Positions 36,213 through 44,656 of a stretch of 64,000 nt of DNA are shown one piece after another (position 1 is the stretch's first letter; every line of letters begins with the position of its first letter). The stretch is from Psychrobacter raelei. Lineage in GTDB: Bacteria > Pseudomonadota > Gammaproteobacteria > Pseudomonadales > Moraxellaceae. The stretch spans positions 1,116,001 to 1,180,000 of the forward strand of contig NZ_CP093310.2 in NCBI RefSeq assembly GCF_022631235.3. The letters run 5' to 3'. The notes below the pieces were generated by a model, which did not search any database, was not told the DNA's origin, and worked only from the letters and a program-made list of their open reading frames with translations. Both the position numbers and the translations under genes were made by a program.

Positions 36213-36803
36213 GTAAAAAAACCTTAAATAGTGGGTCATCACAAGCAAATATTTGCTAGCTTGTTACGCTTAAGAATAATGGAAGTTTACAAATTATACG
36301 TACTTTAGCAATGATGAGTAAGGCACTTGTTTTAAATTTGTAAATATCCCTTGGCTCAGCCGATATCAAATTAGAATTATGACTGATAATCGTTATGCAG
36401 CTATACATAGCTACCTATTTTACCCTCTCATTTGGCAGTTGTTTTTGAGTATAAGCACGCATTACCAAAAACTTTGAGACTTTGATTTTTTGGATAATAA
36501 AACCCACCTAAATGCTGTAAAGATAGGTGGGGTGCTTGTTTGGAAGATCGAAAAGAGGTGAAGATAGGTTGACCAATTGGGATATTTAAGCCAATTATGC
36601 GGCCTATTATATATTACAAGTGTAAAGTATAACAAACTTTAAATGGTGTTTATGAGCAAATAAAGTTATAACGGGGTTAATAAAGCCAATAAAAAAGCAG
36701 CAGCCCATCAGTTACTGGTAGGCTGCTGCTAAACCACGCGGGGATTAAGCGCCGGTTATATTTGCACCGATTATATTTAAGTATAAAATGTCGATGGGTG
36801 ACG
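36213..36803. other. Intergenic region between acrA and ispB
   Basis: About 590 bases with no supported gene. It must contain the acrA promoter (minus strand). A hairpin CCCACCTA/TAGGTGGG (36503-36510 and 36524-36531) has a T-rich tail on the minus strand. The ispB terminator lies at 36690-36730. TGATAATCGTTATGC at 36384-36398 is a loose Fur-like match. No TetR or MarR regulator gene for the pump is adjacent. Confidence 0.5.
36690..36730 (-). terminator. Intrinsic terminator of ispB
   Basis: A 10-bp stem AGCAGCAGCC/GGCTGCTGCT (36696-36705 and 36721-36730), followed on the minus strand by a T-run (the A-run at 36691-36696). Confidence 0.85.
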
Positions 36804-37889
36804 CTAGGCCAAACGTGAGCTGGCAAGCTGAGTTAATTGCCACAGACCTTTGCGGTACTCATTATCGGGCAGCTGCGCTAAGGCTTGTTGGGCTAATCGG
36901 GTCTCCTCCAAGGCACGATTACGGCAATACTCTAAGGCGCCAGAGTCTTGTACCAATTTTATCAGGCTGGCGGCATCCTCAACTTTACCGGTCTGAACAG
37001 CGATACGCAGCTTATCGTAATCGGCAGCGTTACTTTGTTTTAGGAGACGCAGTGCTACGATGGTGGGTAGTGTGGGCTTACCTTCAGCCAAGTCATCGCC
37101 TAGGTTTTTGCCCATAACTTCGCTATCTCCACTATAATCAAGGACATCATCGATAATCTGAAAGGCATTACCAAAATGCTGACCGAAGTCGCTAAAGGGC
37201 TGCATAAATTCAGGTTTATCTTGCAAGATAGCCACGCCCGCGGTTGCCATCATAAATAGCCGTGAGGTTTTGCCGTCAATGATGTTCATATAATCTGTTT
37301 CGGTGGCTTCAGGATTGTGCTGGTGTTGTAGCTGTAGCACTTCACCCTCAGCGATGTCACAGGTGCCATCTGAGAACAGCTGTAATAAAGGTAAGCTTTG
37401 AAAACCCACCAATAAGTTAAAGGCGCGGGCAATAAGATAGTCGCCCACTAAGACCGCAGTAGGATTATCCCAAGTGGCATTGGCAGTAGGGCGGCCACGA
37501 CGCATGCCTGACTCATCAATCACATCATCATGGACTAAGGTCGCTGTGTGTAACATCTCGGTGATGGCAGCCAAATGCATCGCATCTTTAGACTGCTCAT
37601 CTTTACACAGTCTTGAGCACAACAAGGTAATCAATGGACGCATGCGTTTACCGCCGGCATTAATCACATGCTGAGAGACATTCATTACCAGCTGTACTTT
37701 TGAATTTAAGCTACCAAAGACCTGCTTATCCATAATGGCGAAGTCATCGGCGATAATTTGCTGGATATCGGCATAATCGAGCGTTTCATCTTTAATAGTT
37801 TCATCTTTAATAATAGGGGTATCGCTTGAAGAGGGCGTGTTTGGTGTGGTCATATCATTGTCAACTGAAGTCAAAAAGAGGTGAGGCAT
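36804..37889 (-). CDS. ispB: Polyprenyl diphosphate synthase (octaprenyl type)
   Basis: Extends farnesyl diphosphate with isopentenyl units to make the ubiquinone side chain. Both aspartate-rich motifs are present: LVHDDVIDESGMRRGRPT (first) and IIDDVLDYSG (second), plus GGKRMRP and GKTSRLF. A non-conserved acidic N-terminus (about 35 residues) contains a tandem IKDET duplication caused by a 15-base direct repeat at 37783-37812. The ATG at 37889 is listed; an ATG at 37853 is equally possible and neither has a clear ribosome-binding site. It is divergent from rplU-rpmA, the same neighbourhood as in E. coli. Chain length (C40 or other) cannot be read from sequence alone. Confidence 0.95.
   Translation of the reverse strand: MPHLFLTSVDNDMTTPNTPSSSDTPIIKDETIKDETLDYADIQQIIADDFAIMDKQVFGSLNSKVQLVMNVSQHVINAGGKRMRPLITLLCSRLCKDEQSKDAMHLAAITEMLHTATLVHDDVIDESGMRRGRPTANATWDNPTAVLVGDYLIARAFNLLVGFQSLPLLQLFSDGTCDIAEGEVLQLQHQHNPEATETDYMNIIDGKTSRLFMMATAGVAILQDKPEFMQPFSDFGQHFGNAFQIIDDVLDYSGDSEVMGKNLGDDLAEGKPTLPTIVALRLLKQSNAADYDKLRIAVQTGKVEDAASLIKLVQDSGALEYCRNRALEETRLAQQALAQLPDNEYRKGLWQLTQLASSRLA
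37783..37812. repeat. 15-base tandem duplication inside ispB
   Basis: GTTTCATCTTTAATA occurs twice in direct succession. It is in frame and adds one IKDET-type unit to the variable N-terminus, so it does not disturb the enzyme core. Confidence 0.9.
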
Positions 37890-38489
37890 AAGATAAGGCT
37901 AATATAGACAGTTAACTCATATAAAGGCCATTAACCTCTACACGATATAATAAAAGATAATTAGCTCAAGCCAACAGCACGTCACCTACAAATGCGTGAT
38001 AGTTTATTGTGTTATATACTCAGGGTAAGATGGCCAATTTAAAGCACATGGCTTGCAGCGATCTTAAGTGGCGATATTGTAATATAGTTTTGTGTGCAGT
38101 AACGGTAAAATATCGTCTTAAGGTTGTGAGTTTGTCTTATTTACCCTTAATTATCTCAAGATGGCCATTGAAAGTGGCTCTTAAGCCAAAGTCAGTATAA
38201 AACAACATCATAACATAGGCTTAAATTGCAATCATCTATTGCAATTTAAGCCATAAATGCGTAGAATTCCGTCTTCATATTCAAAGCTTATGCAGTATTT
38301 GCTTTCATGACTCAATAAGGTTTGTGCTTAGTAGGCAGATCTTATAAAGCGTAAAAGTAAAATTGTTGCAAAGCTATTTTCTGTAACTTTCCCTGTCGTG
38401 TACGTAAATCAGGCAAAAGCTGAAGCGTTATTACAGACACCTTTTGGTATCTTAATAACCACGGCACACGGGTTAAACGGAGTCATAAG
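37890..38489. other. Divergent ispB-rplU intergenic region
   Basis: A 600-base AT-rich region, unusually long for this compact window. It should hold promoters for ispB and the ribosomal-protein operon; I could not fix either with confidence. The conspicuous element is the perfect hairpin at 38218-38252. A 63-codon plus-strand frame (38009-38200) has no ribosome-binding site or recognisable product and I do not accept it. Confidence 0.5.
38218..38252. repeat. Perfect 15-bp inverted repeat, 5-base loop
   Basis: Left arm GGCTTAAATTGCAAT (38218-38232), loop CATCT, right arm ATTGCAATTTAAGCC (38238-38252). No mismatch. No T-run follows in either direction, so it is not a standard intrinsic terminator. 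It lies 237 bases before rplU. Confidence 0.95.
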
Positions 38490-38801
38490 ATGTACGCAGT
38501 TATTAAAAGTGGTGGTAAACAGCATCGTGTAAACGTTGATGAACTACTAAAAGTTGAGCTACTTAAAGCTGAAAAAGGCGAGACCATTAAAATTGAAGAC
38601 GTATTAATGGTTGTTGATGGCGATGATTATAAAATTGGTCAGCCAGTTGTTGAAGGCGCAAGCGTTGAAGCTGAAGTAGTAGAGCACGGTCGCGGCAAAA
38701 AAATCCGTATCGTTAAGCACAAGCGTCGTAAGCATTATCACAAAGAGCAAGGCCACCGTCAGTGGTACACGCTTCTTAAAATCAAAGCGATTAATGTTTA
38801 A
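38490..38801 (+). CDS. rplU: 50S ribosomal protein L21
   Basis: Binds 23S rRNA in the large subunit. The 103-residue product starts [14 protein letters not shown] and ends with the conserved [17 protein letters not shown] block; the basic [15 protein letters not shown] segment is the rRNA-binding loop. Length matches E. coli L21 (103). It forms the usual rplU-rpmA pair, separated by 142 bases. A weak hairpin (AGTACTT/AAGTGCT near 38863-38880) lies in that spacer and may modulate the second gene. Confidence 0.99.
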   Translation: MYAVIKSGGKQHRVNVDELLKVELLKAEKGETIKIEDVLMVVDGDDYKIGQPVVEGASVEAEVVEHGRGKKIRIVKHKRRKHYHKEQGHRQWYTLLKIKAINV

Positions 38802-38943
38802 TAGCTGGTAATCACCTTTACACTTATACAGTCAGTCACGTTAAGTAACATTAATTATTTTACAGTACTTATCGAAGTGCTTTAAGATTAACTGACTTAT
38901 AGTAATAAAGTTTTATAAATTAGTCTCAGTAAGGAGATTTCTC

Positions 38944-39201
38944 ATGGCACATAAAAAAGCCGCAGGTTCAACTCGTAACGGTCGTGACTCTAACCCAAAA
39001 ATGCTTGGCGTAAAAGTATTTGGTGGTCAAGATGTTGTGGCAGGTAATATCATCGTTCGTCAACGTGGTACTGAATTCCACGCAGGCGCTGGCGTAGGCA
39101 TGGGTCGTGACCATACTCTATTCGCTTTAACTGATGGTGTTGTTAAGTTCGACACTAAAGGTAAATTCAACCGTCGTTACGTTTCTGTTCAAGAAGCCTA
39201 A
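38944..39201 (+). CDS. rpmA: 50S ribosomal protein L27
   Basis: Large-subunit protein whose N-terminus reaches the peptidyl-transferase centre. The 85-residue product [19 protein letters not shown] is diagnostic, with [22 protein letters not shown] following. It begins with the short mature-type N-terminus and has none of the cleavable extension known in Firmicutes. AAGGAG lies 8 bases before the ATG. Two adjacent hairpins end the operon. Confidence 0.99.
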
Positions 39202-39270
39202 ATAACGATCGCCTAATTATAAAGGTTTTGCCATTTTGTAGAGCTTCTCTAATTAGGTTGCGAATTTATA

Positions 39271-39293
39271 GGGTAGTGCTTAGTTCACTACCC
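39271..39293 (+). terminator. Accessory hairpin before the rpmA terminator
   Basis: An 8-bp perfect stem GGGTAGTG/CACTACCC with a 7-base loop. It has no T-run of its own but sits three bases before a full terminator; together they form a tandem structure. Confidence 0.6.
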
Positions 39294-39295
39294 AC

Positions 39296-39330
39296 AAAAA
39301 AGCTCTGATAGCAATATCAGAGCTTTTTTT
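39296..39330 (+). terminator. Intrinsic terminator of rplU-rpmA
   Basis: Stem AAAAAAGCTCTGATA/TATCAGAGCTTTTTT with the 4-base loop GCAA, followed by T-run. Confidence 0.92.
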
Positions 39331-39653
39331 ATAGTCTAAATTCATCTGATAAATCAAGCGGATAGATCATACCGCATAAAAAATAACCACCAATTAGCAC
39401 AACCTAAGTTAACAAAAAAGCCTTGTGTGTCATAAAATCGCAGATTGTCCAAAGCAAGTCATAACTGTGTAACAAGCCAGCAGTTTTATTTGCAAATTTC
39501 GTCTAGTCAGGTAATAAAAGAAATGGCACACTACCCATCAAGTTATACATCTTCTTGTATATAAGCTATCAATATAATAAAGACGGTGGTGATTTAACGT
39601 TGCTACGGTCATTACTTAACCCTTGCTTTAATTTTTGAAGGATAATTTACAAC

Positions 39654-40370
39654 ATGCAAAATTCAGTGAATCCTAAAAACAAAACAACAAAAATGATGAA
39701 AAATATTATGGGCACCGCGTTATCAGGTGCACTTATCTTTGGCATGCCGATAATCGCAGTGTCACAAGCAGCACAGGCGGCGACAGCAGCGGATAACTTA
39801 ACTGCAGCCAAGCGTTTAAACGCGCTATTGGCTAATACTAAGAGCATGACGGCAAACTTCACTCAGACCACTAAAGGTGCCAATGGCGGCAAAAGTGGCC
39901 TCAGCGCAAAAAATGGTACTTTTTCAGGTAATATGAGTCTGCAACGCCCAAATAAATTCCGCTGGAACATCACCTCACCGTTTGAACAGCAAATCGTGAC
40001 CGATGGTAGTGCCATGTGGGTATATGATAAGGACTTACAGCAAGCGACCCGTCAAAATGCCGATCAGCAATTGGGTAATACCCCAGCTTTACTGCTATCA
40101 GGCGACCCAAGTAAAATTGCCAGCAATTTTAAAATCACTCAGCCTGATGCCAAAAAGAACTATTATGTCCTTTATCCAAAAGCCAGCGGCAGTAACTTTA
40201 ACAGTCTAGCGGTGAGCTTCAATGGTGGCAAACCCATTATGATGGTACTTAATGACTCTTTGGGCCAAGTGACCTCTATTAAATTTAGCAATGTAAAAGT
40301 TAACCCAAGCATTAATAGCAGCCAGTTTAAGTTTACGCCGCCTAAAGGTGTCGACATTATTAATCAGTAA
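39654..40370 (+). CDS. lolA: Outer-membrane lipoprotein carrier protein LolA
   Basis: Periplasmic chaperone that ferries lipoproteins from the LolCDE complex to the outer membrane. The 238-residue precursor has a lysine-rich N-terminus, a hydrophobic stretch and a cleavage site after SQAAQA (about residue 42). The mature half-barrel has typical LolA blocks: MTANFTQTT, SGNMSLQRPNKFRWNITSPF, VTDGSAMWVYDKDLQQAT and the C-terminal SSQFKFTPPKGVDII. The conserved early Arg that holds the hydrophobic lid is in PNKFRW. GAAGGA lies upstream of the ATG. It is a single gene with its own terminator. Confidence 0.95.
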   Translation: MQNSVNPKNKTTKMMKNIMGTALSGALIFGMPIIAVSQAAQAATAADNLTAAKRLNALLANTKSMTANFTQTTKGANGGKSGLSAKNGTFSGNMSLQRPNKFRWNITSPFEQQIVTDGSAMWVYDKDLQQATRQNADQQLGNTPALLLSGDPSKIASNFKITQPDAKKNYYVLYPKASGSNFNSLAVSFNGGKPIMMVLNDSLGQVTSIKFSNVKVNPSINSSQFKFTPPKGVDIINQ

Positions 40371-40824
40371 GGGAGTCGAAGAGACTCAGACAGTAGGCTG
40401 CTCATAGGTCGTTGGCGTTTCTTACAGTCTGTTATTGATGACCTAATATTTTAAGTCTACTTTTTTAAGTATAATTAAAGTTAAATTTAATAAAACCCGA
40501 GCTTAATGCTTGGGTTTTATTGGTTTTGAGTAAAGTGCTTTACATGGGGCGGCGTGGTTTAATATGGTCTGAACATCAATCTAGTCTCAGCATGCTTCAC
40601 TTCAGAGCGTATAAAGTTTAGATATGATAAACTTAACTTTTGGATACGTATTTTCGCTATGACATAGTGAAGGTTATTCGGTTTAAACAAACTTATTTTT
40701 AAATCATTAAGATACAGTAATTAGTGAGGTTTAAAGGGATAAGAGGATAGAGCAATCTGGGTGATTTTAATCCGTTTTTATTTGCTAACCTGCTGTCCAC
40801 TTATCGCTTGGAGGTGAAGTGACC
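40371..40824 (+). other. Intergenic region between lolA and the TetR gene
   Basis: 454 bases. It contains the lolA terminator at 40489-40521; the remaining AT-rich stretch should include the promoter of the TetR-family gene. I found no clear palindromic operator. Confidence 0.45.
40489..40521 (+). terminator. Intrinsic terminator of lolA
   Basis: A 14-bp stem AATAAAACCCGAGC/GCTTGGGTTTTATT (one wobble) with loop TTAAT. The T-rich arm doubles as the U-tract. Confidence 0.8.
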
Positions 40825-41472
40825 ATGAATTCAAAAGTAAGCTGTGCTCCGCAAAAACGCTCAGAGCAAAAGCGTTCACGTGAGACCAAATGCAAAATCA
40901 TTAAAGCGGCACTTGCTGAGTTTGCGTCTGCTGGGTTTGAGGGTGTATCAACCCGTGCCATTGCCAGTAGAGCGGGAGTGAATCATACGTTAATCACTCA
41001 TCACTTCGGCACCAAAGAAGATCTGTGGAAAGCGGCAGCTGCTGCTATATTTGACACTTATCTAAGCGAGTCAGAAAAGTACCGACAAAGCCTTGGCCGT
41101 CTTGAGCAAATTGAAGTGGTTCGAGAATTACTCAAGCATTATATTAACTTTAGTGCAGAATTTCCGGACTTTCATCGCTTTATGATTCAAGCCAATCATG
41201 GCGACTCTGAGTTATTAAATTGGTTCACTGATGAATATATCAGTCCTTATGCCGACTCTGAGTTAGATCTATTACAGCAGGCTCAAAAATTGGGCTTAAT
41301 GCCAGAAGGGGATAGCTTGCACGTTCGATACTTATTTATAGGGGCAGTAAATTCTATATTCACCTTTGCCCCACAATTTAGGAGATTATCAGCAACAGAC
41401 CCTTTTTCTAAGCAAGTAGTAGAGCGCCATGTGGAGTATGTGCTGTCACTATTTTCTGGAAAAAAGTTGTAA
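40825..41472 (+). CDS. TetR/AcrR family transcriptional regulator
   Basis: Helix-turn-helix repressor-type protein. N-terminal DNA-binding domain (about 20-68): IIKAALAEFASAGFEGVSTRAIASRAGVNHTLITHHFGTKEDLW. The C-terminal ligand domain (about 75-215) includes FHRFMIQANHGDSELLNWF. The frame opens at a GTG (40819), but the ATG at 40825 is better placed: GGAGGT ends 9 bases upstream of the ATG and only 3 before the GTG. The neighbour is a convergent multidrug transporter gene; the shared spacer is just 44 bases at their 3' ends, so direct regulation is not implied by layout. Ligand and target are unknown. Confidence 0.9.
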   Translation: MNSKVSCAPQKRSEQKRSRETKCKIIKAALAEFASAGFEGVSTRAIASRAGVNHTLITHHFGTKEDLWKAAAAAIFDTYLSESEKYRQSLGRLEQIEVVRELLKHYINFSAEFPDFHRFMIQANHGDSELLNWFTDEYISPYADSELDLLQQAQKLGLMPEGDSLHVRYLFIGAVNSIFTFAPQFRRLSATDPFSKQVVERHVEYVLSLFSGKKL

Positions 41473-41516
41473 ATAACGGCGATGCAGCTATTCTACAAGC
41501 CTTTAAGCCACAGCGC

Positions 41517-42668
41517 TTATCCATTTTTTGCAAATAAAATCAACCCTATCATAATAACGGCTATACCTGTAAGCCCGATAAAAGAAGGCATGGGATTGTT
41601 TAAAAATACCATGCCGCCTATCAAGGCAAAGATCACCTCGCTGGCCTGAGTGGCATCCACCCCCGCAACTTCACTGGAAGTTTGAGCCCGCTCACGCGCG
41701 AACAAGAACAGACTAGTCGCAATCACTCCTGATAATAAAGCCACCACGAGTGTATTTGTTATCTGAAGGATGTCTGGTAACTCTGGCTGTACCACGGCAG
41801 CTAAAACAAACCAAAAAGGAGCGCTGCCTAGCGTCATTAGCCAAACCTTGTTAAAAGAGTTGCGCAGTAACTTAGTATCTATGCTTGGAATAAGACTAAT
41901 GGCTCGAGACAGCTTTGACTGCGGTAGCGGCTGCGACTCAATCACACAGTTGTTTTCATAAAAATAATCGGCCATATTTAGCGAGATAATTCTGGGCGCA
42001 AGTGTGGTCAGAGGCTGAAAGTCACTGTCCACTGACCAAAATTGTAGCTGGCTAATTTTTTGGGCTTGGTTGGCCCGTTGTGAGTTAATAACCCGAGCAT
42101 TGTAAGAGGCCTGCCAGACCAATTGACTGCCTATGGGGTAACTAAAAGAGGCGATAAGGCAAGGCAGGGCGCCATAAAGCACAACATGAGATAACGGAAT
42201 ATCAATAATCATACCTGCCGGAGCGGACAGGGCTTCACTGAGATTCACTAGAATGACACCCAGTAAAAGCAGTGCAGCATAAGCGATAAGCTTTTTGTGA
42301 AAGCGGTGGCCAAAAGCCATAAGTACCAATAAGCTTGCCACAACAGTGAACATAAAGGTAGCGGCAACCACCCAGCCACTGACATGATCTGCGGCATAAC
42401 ATAGCCCAGCATAAAAAACACCAAAGCCAATACTGCCGGTGAGTATCCAAAATATCCAGTGATCGGTAAACAGTCGCCAAAGCTCGCCAATACGCCTCAT
42501 ACCATGTTGAGCTGCGATGACAAGCGTCAAAATAAGCAAGGTAAATAAATAGCGTAAACTGGCGGACCAAAACCAATGTCCGCCAACATTGCTCATTAGC
42601 TCATTTAGAATATAAGTTGAGCTAAAAAATGCACTGGCGATTAAGGTAATAACAATCAGCCTGACCAT
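41517..42668 (-). CDS. Multidrug resistance efflux transporter family protein (DMT superfamily)
   Basis: Inner-membrane protein of about ten helices in the drug/metabolite transporter superfamily, close in pattern to the ten-helix EmrE-like family. Helices 1-6 (about 5-190) and the last four (about 275-383) are separated by a polar insertion of roughly 80 residues (about 195-270, QASYNARVINSQRAN ... SLIPSIDTKL) that ordinary EamA proteins lack. EVIFALIGGMVFLNNPMPSFIGLTGIAVIMIGLIL is a typical DMT C-terminal helix pair. AAGGAG lies 6 bases before the ATG. A TTTA tandem tract lies 35-57 bases upstream of the start. Substrate is not predictable. Confidence 0.7.
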   Translation of the reverse strand: MVRLIVITLIASAFFSSTYILNELMSNVGGHWFWSASLRYLFTLLILTLVIAAQHGMRRIGELWRLFTDHWIFWILTGSIGFGVFYAGLCYAADHVSGWVVAATFMFTVVASLLVLMAFGHRFHKKLIAYAALLLLGVILVNLSEALSAPAGMIIDIPLSHVVLYGALPCLIASFSYPIGSQLVWQASYNARVINSQRANQAQKISQLQFWSVDSDFQPLTTLAPRIISLNMADYFYENNCVIESQPLPQSKLSRAISLIPSIDTKLLRNSFNKVWLMTLGSAPFWFVLAAVVQPELPDILQITNTLVVALLSGVIATSLFLFARERAQTSSEVAGVDATQASEVIFALIGGMVFLNNPMPSFIGLTGIAVIMIGLILFAKNG

Positions 42669-42702
42669 AAGTAACTCCTTGTAGCTCGGCTGTAGTGGGT
42701 TG

Positions 42703-42725
42703 TTTATTTATTTATTTATTTATTT
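42703..42725. repeat. TTTA tetranucleotide repeat at the queE stop codon
   Basis: An uninterrupted TTTA tract of 23 bases (almost six units). It contains the queE stop codon (42720-42722) and lies 35-57 bases upstream of the efflux-transporter start. Tetranucleotide tracts of this type are prone to slippage. Confidence 0.9.
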
Positions 42726-43457
42726 GCCTTTGGCATCGGCCCAAATGATTTTGTGTAGCTGTAACTGAAGTCTTACTGGTAGGGCATCTGCCAATATCCA
42801 TTCAGCAAGTTCTCGCGCTAAATTGAGCACATCTACTGCTGCCACATCGCCTTGAGCATCATCATGGACATTAAACATAGGGGAGAACCAGACAGTGCCC
42901 ACCACTTTATCCAAATTGTGCTCGGCCAATTTTTGTTTGGACCAGTCGTAATCGCTGCGATTCATAATCACAAATTTTAGCTGATCGTGCTGGGTTAAGT
43001 ACTCTAAGTTCGACCATAGATTCTTATCCGACTCACCGCTACTGGGCGTCTTAATATCCATCACCTTACTGACGGCAGCAGGCACGTCTGCCACTGATAA
43101 AGCGCCAGCAGTTTCTAAAGAAATCTCATAACCCTCATCAAGCAGTCTTTGCATCAGTGGTATGGCATTGGGCTGTGCTAGCGGCTCGCCACCGGTTAGA
43201 CAGATGCGCTTACAAGGGTACTGAGCGATATCGGCCATAATCGCCTCTAAAGACAGACGCTCACCGCCTGTGAAAGAGTAGGTGGTGTCACAATACACGC
43301 AGCGTAATGGGCAGCCCGTTAGGCGTACAAATACTGTGGGTAGGCCTGCGGTAAGCGCTTCACCCTGCAGGGAGTAGAAAATCTCAGTCATGCGTAAGCC
43401 GGCTTCTGGATCAGTAACAGGAATGGCTTGGCTACGCAGCGGTGTATTTTGAGTCAT
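42720..43457 (-). CDS. queE: 7-carboxy-7-deazaguanine synthase QueE
   Basis: Radical-SAM enzyme that converts carboxytetrahydropterin to CDG on the way to queuosine. The CxxxCxxC cluster motif CPLRCVYC follows FYSLQGEALTAGLPTVFVRLTG, the characteristic QueE start; LTGGEPLAQ is the SAM glycine motif. I place the start at the ATG at 43457, with AAGG about 9 bases upstream, giving 245 residues. The longer frame to 43505 adds an unrelated hydrophobic leader. The stop codon lies in a TTTA repeat. The pathway partners queC and queD are not in this window. Confidence 0.94.
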   Translation of the reverse strand: MTQNTPLRSQAIPVTDPEAGLRMTEIFYSLQGEALTAGLPTVFVRLTGCPLRCVYCDTTYSFTGGERLSLEAIMADIAQYPCKRICLTGGEPLAQPNAIPLMQRLLDEGYEISLETAGALSVADVPAAVSKVMDIKTPSSGESDKNLWSNLEYLTQHDQLKFVIMNRSDYDWSKQKLAEHNLDKVVGTVWFSPMFNVHDDAQGDVAAVDVLNLARELAEWILADALPVRLQLQLHKIIWADAKGK

Positions 43458-43525
43458 AATGTGTGCCTTGATGAAAGTGGCATGATTTAACAACAGCCAA
43501 ATCACGCCATAAAGCGATGAATCGA

Positions 43526-43565
43526 TAAAAATGAATAAAGGTGCTTAGAGTTATCTAAGCACCTT
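43526..43565 (-). terminator. Intrinsic terminator of dapD
   Basis: A perfect 12-bp stem AAGGTGCTTAGA/TCTAAGCACCTT (43538-43549 and 43554-43565) with a 4-base loop, followed on the minus strand by the T-rich TATTCATTTTTATC. Confidence 0.8.
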
Positions 43566-43709
43566 ATCTAAATCCGTGAGGCTAATTCTTTTCGTAAAGT
43601 AGGGGTAAACCCAACAGTTGTAACTGTCATTATCTGGCTGAAGTCAGTCAGTACCGCTCAGCAAGTATCGTTTAGGTATTAGGTATCAGGTATCTAAGCC
43701 ATTAAGCCA

Positions 43710-44531
43710 TTAAGCCAGACGCAGTAGCTCATTAATGCTGGTTTTTGAACGGGTTTGTGCATCGACTTTTTTGACGATAACAGCACAATACAAGCTGTGT
43801 GAACCGTCTTTTGAGGGCAGGCTACCTGAGACTACCACAGAGCCGGCCGGTACGCGGCCATAAGTAATTTCGCCAGTTTCACGGTCATAAATCTTAGTGG
43901 ATTGGCCGATATAAACACCCATTGAGATAACAGAGCCCTCTTCAACAATAACGCCTTCAACAATCTCAGAGCGAGCACCAATAAAGCAATTGTCTTCAAT
44001 GATAGTAGGGTTGGCTTGTAGGGGTTCTAATACGCCACCAATGCCGACACCGCCTGATAAGTGTACGTTTTTACCGATTTGAGCGCATGAGCCCACTGTG
44101 GCCCAAGTATCAATCATCGCGCCCTCATCCACGTAAGCACCAATATTGGTATAGCTTGGCATTAATACCACGCCTTTGGCGATAAATGAGCCACGACGTG
44201 CTACCGCTGGTGGTACAACACGGACGCCGGCTTCAACGAATTGCTGCTCAGTCCAGTTAGCAAACTTAGTGGGAACTTTATCATAAAACTGTACGTGCTC
44301 ACCGGTTTGCATAGGGTAGTTATCGTTCAAGCGAAAAGATAAAAGTACCGCTTTTTTGGCCCACTGATTAACGATCCATTCACCGTCTTTTTTTTCAGCG
44401 ACACGTAGGCTACCGTTATCAAGTTGGTCTAGTATGCTATTTACCGCATCTTTTACCTCTTGTGGCATAGTCGCGGGGCTATATTCGGCACGTTTTTCAA
44501 AGGCTTGTTCAATAATTTGTTCTAATGACAT
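43710..44531 (-). CDS. dapD: Tetrahydrodipicolinate N-succinyltransferase
   Basis: Succinylates tetrahydrodipicolinate in the lysine/diaminopimelate pathway. The 273-residue protein has the N-terminal helical domain (about 1-100), a left-handed beta-helix built of hexapeptide repeats (about 105-230; [46 protein letters not shown]) and the C-terminal [25 protein letters not shown] block. Length is the same as E. coli DapD (274). It has its own terminator downstream. No other dap gene is nearby. Confidence 0.97.
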   Translation of the reverse strand: MSLEQIIEQAFEKRAEYSPATMPQEVKDAVNSILDQLDNGSLRVAEKKDGEWIVNQWAKKAVLLSFRLNDNYPMQTGEHVQFYDKVPTKFANWTEQQFVEAGVRVVPPAVARRGSFIAKGVVLMPSYTNIGAYVDEGAMIDTWATVGSCAQIGKNVHLSGGVGIGGVLEPLQANPTIIEDNCFIGARSEIVEGVIVEEGSVISMGVYIGQSTKIYDRETGEITYGRVPAGSVVVSGSLPSKDGSHSLYCAVIVKKVDAQTRSKTSINELLRLA

Positions 44532-44656
44532 AGGGGTTCCAAATAAAAGGGTTTAAGTGCAAAGCGTCCGATTAAACCGGAAAATAACGCTCAAGCTATT
44601 GTCGCTAATTTTTTGCTTATTAGCAAATCAGACCACTTAACAGTAGCGGTCAAAGT

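Larger units (their letters stand above)
39202..39653 (+). other. Intergenic region between rpmA and lolA
   Basis: 452 bases. The first 130 contain two tandem hairpins (39271-39293 and 39296-39330). The rest is AT-rich and should include the lolA promoter, which I could not place. No further gene is seen. Confidence 0.5.

Noticed and set aside
38009..38200. 63-codon plus-strand frame in the ispB-rplU spacer
   Set aside because: No Shine-Dalgarno, no recognisable family, composition of non-coding DNA.
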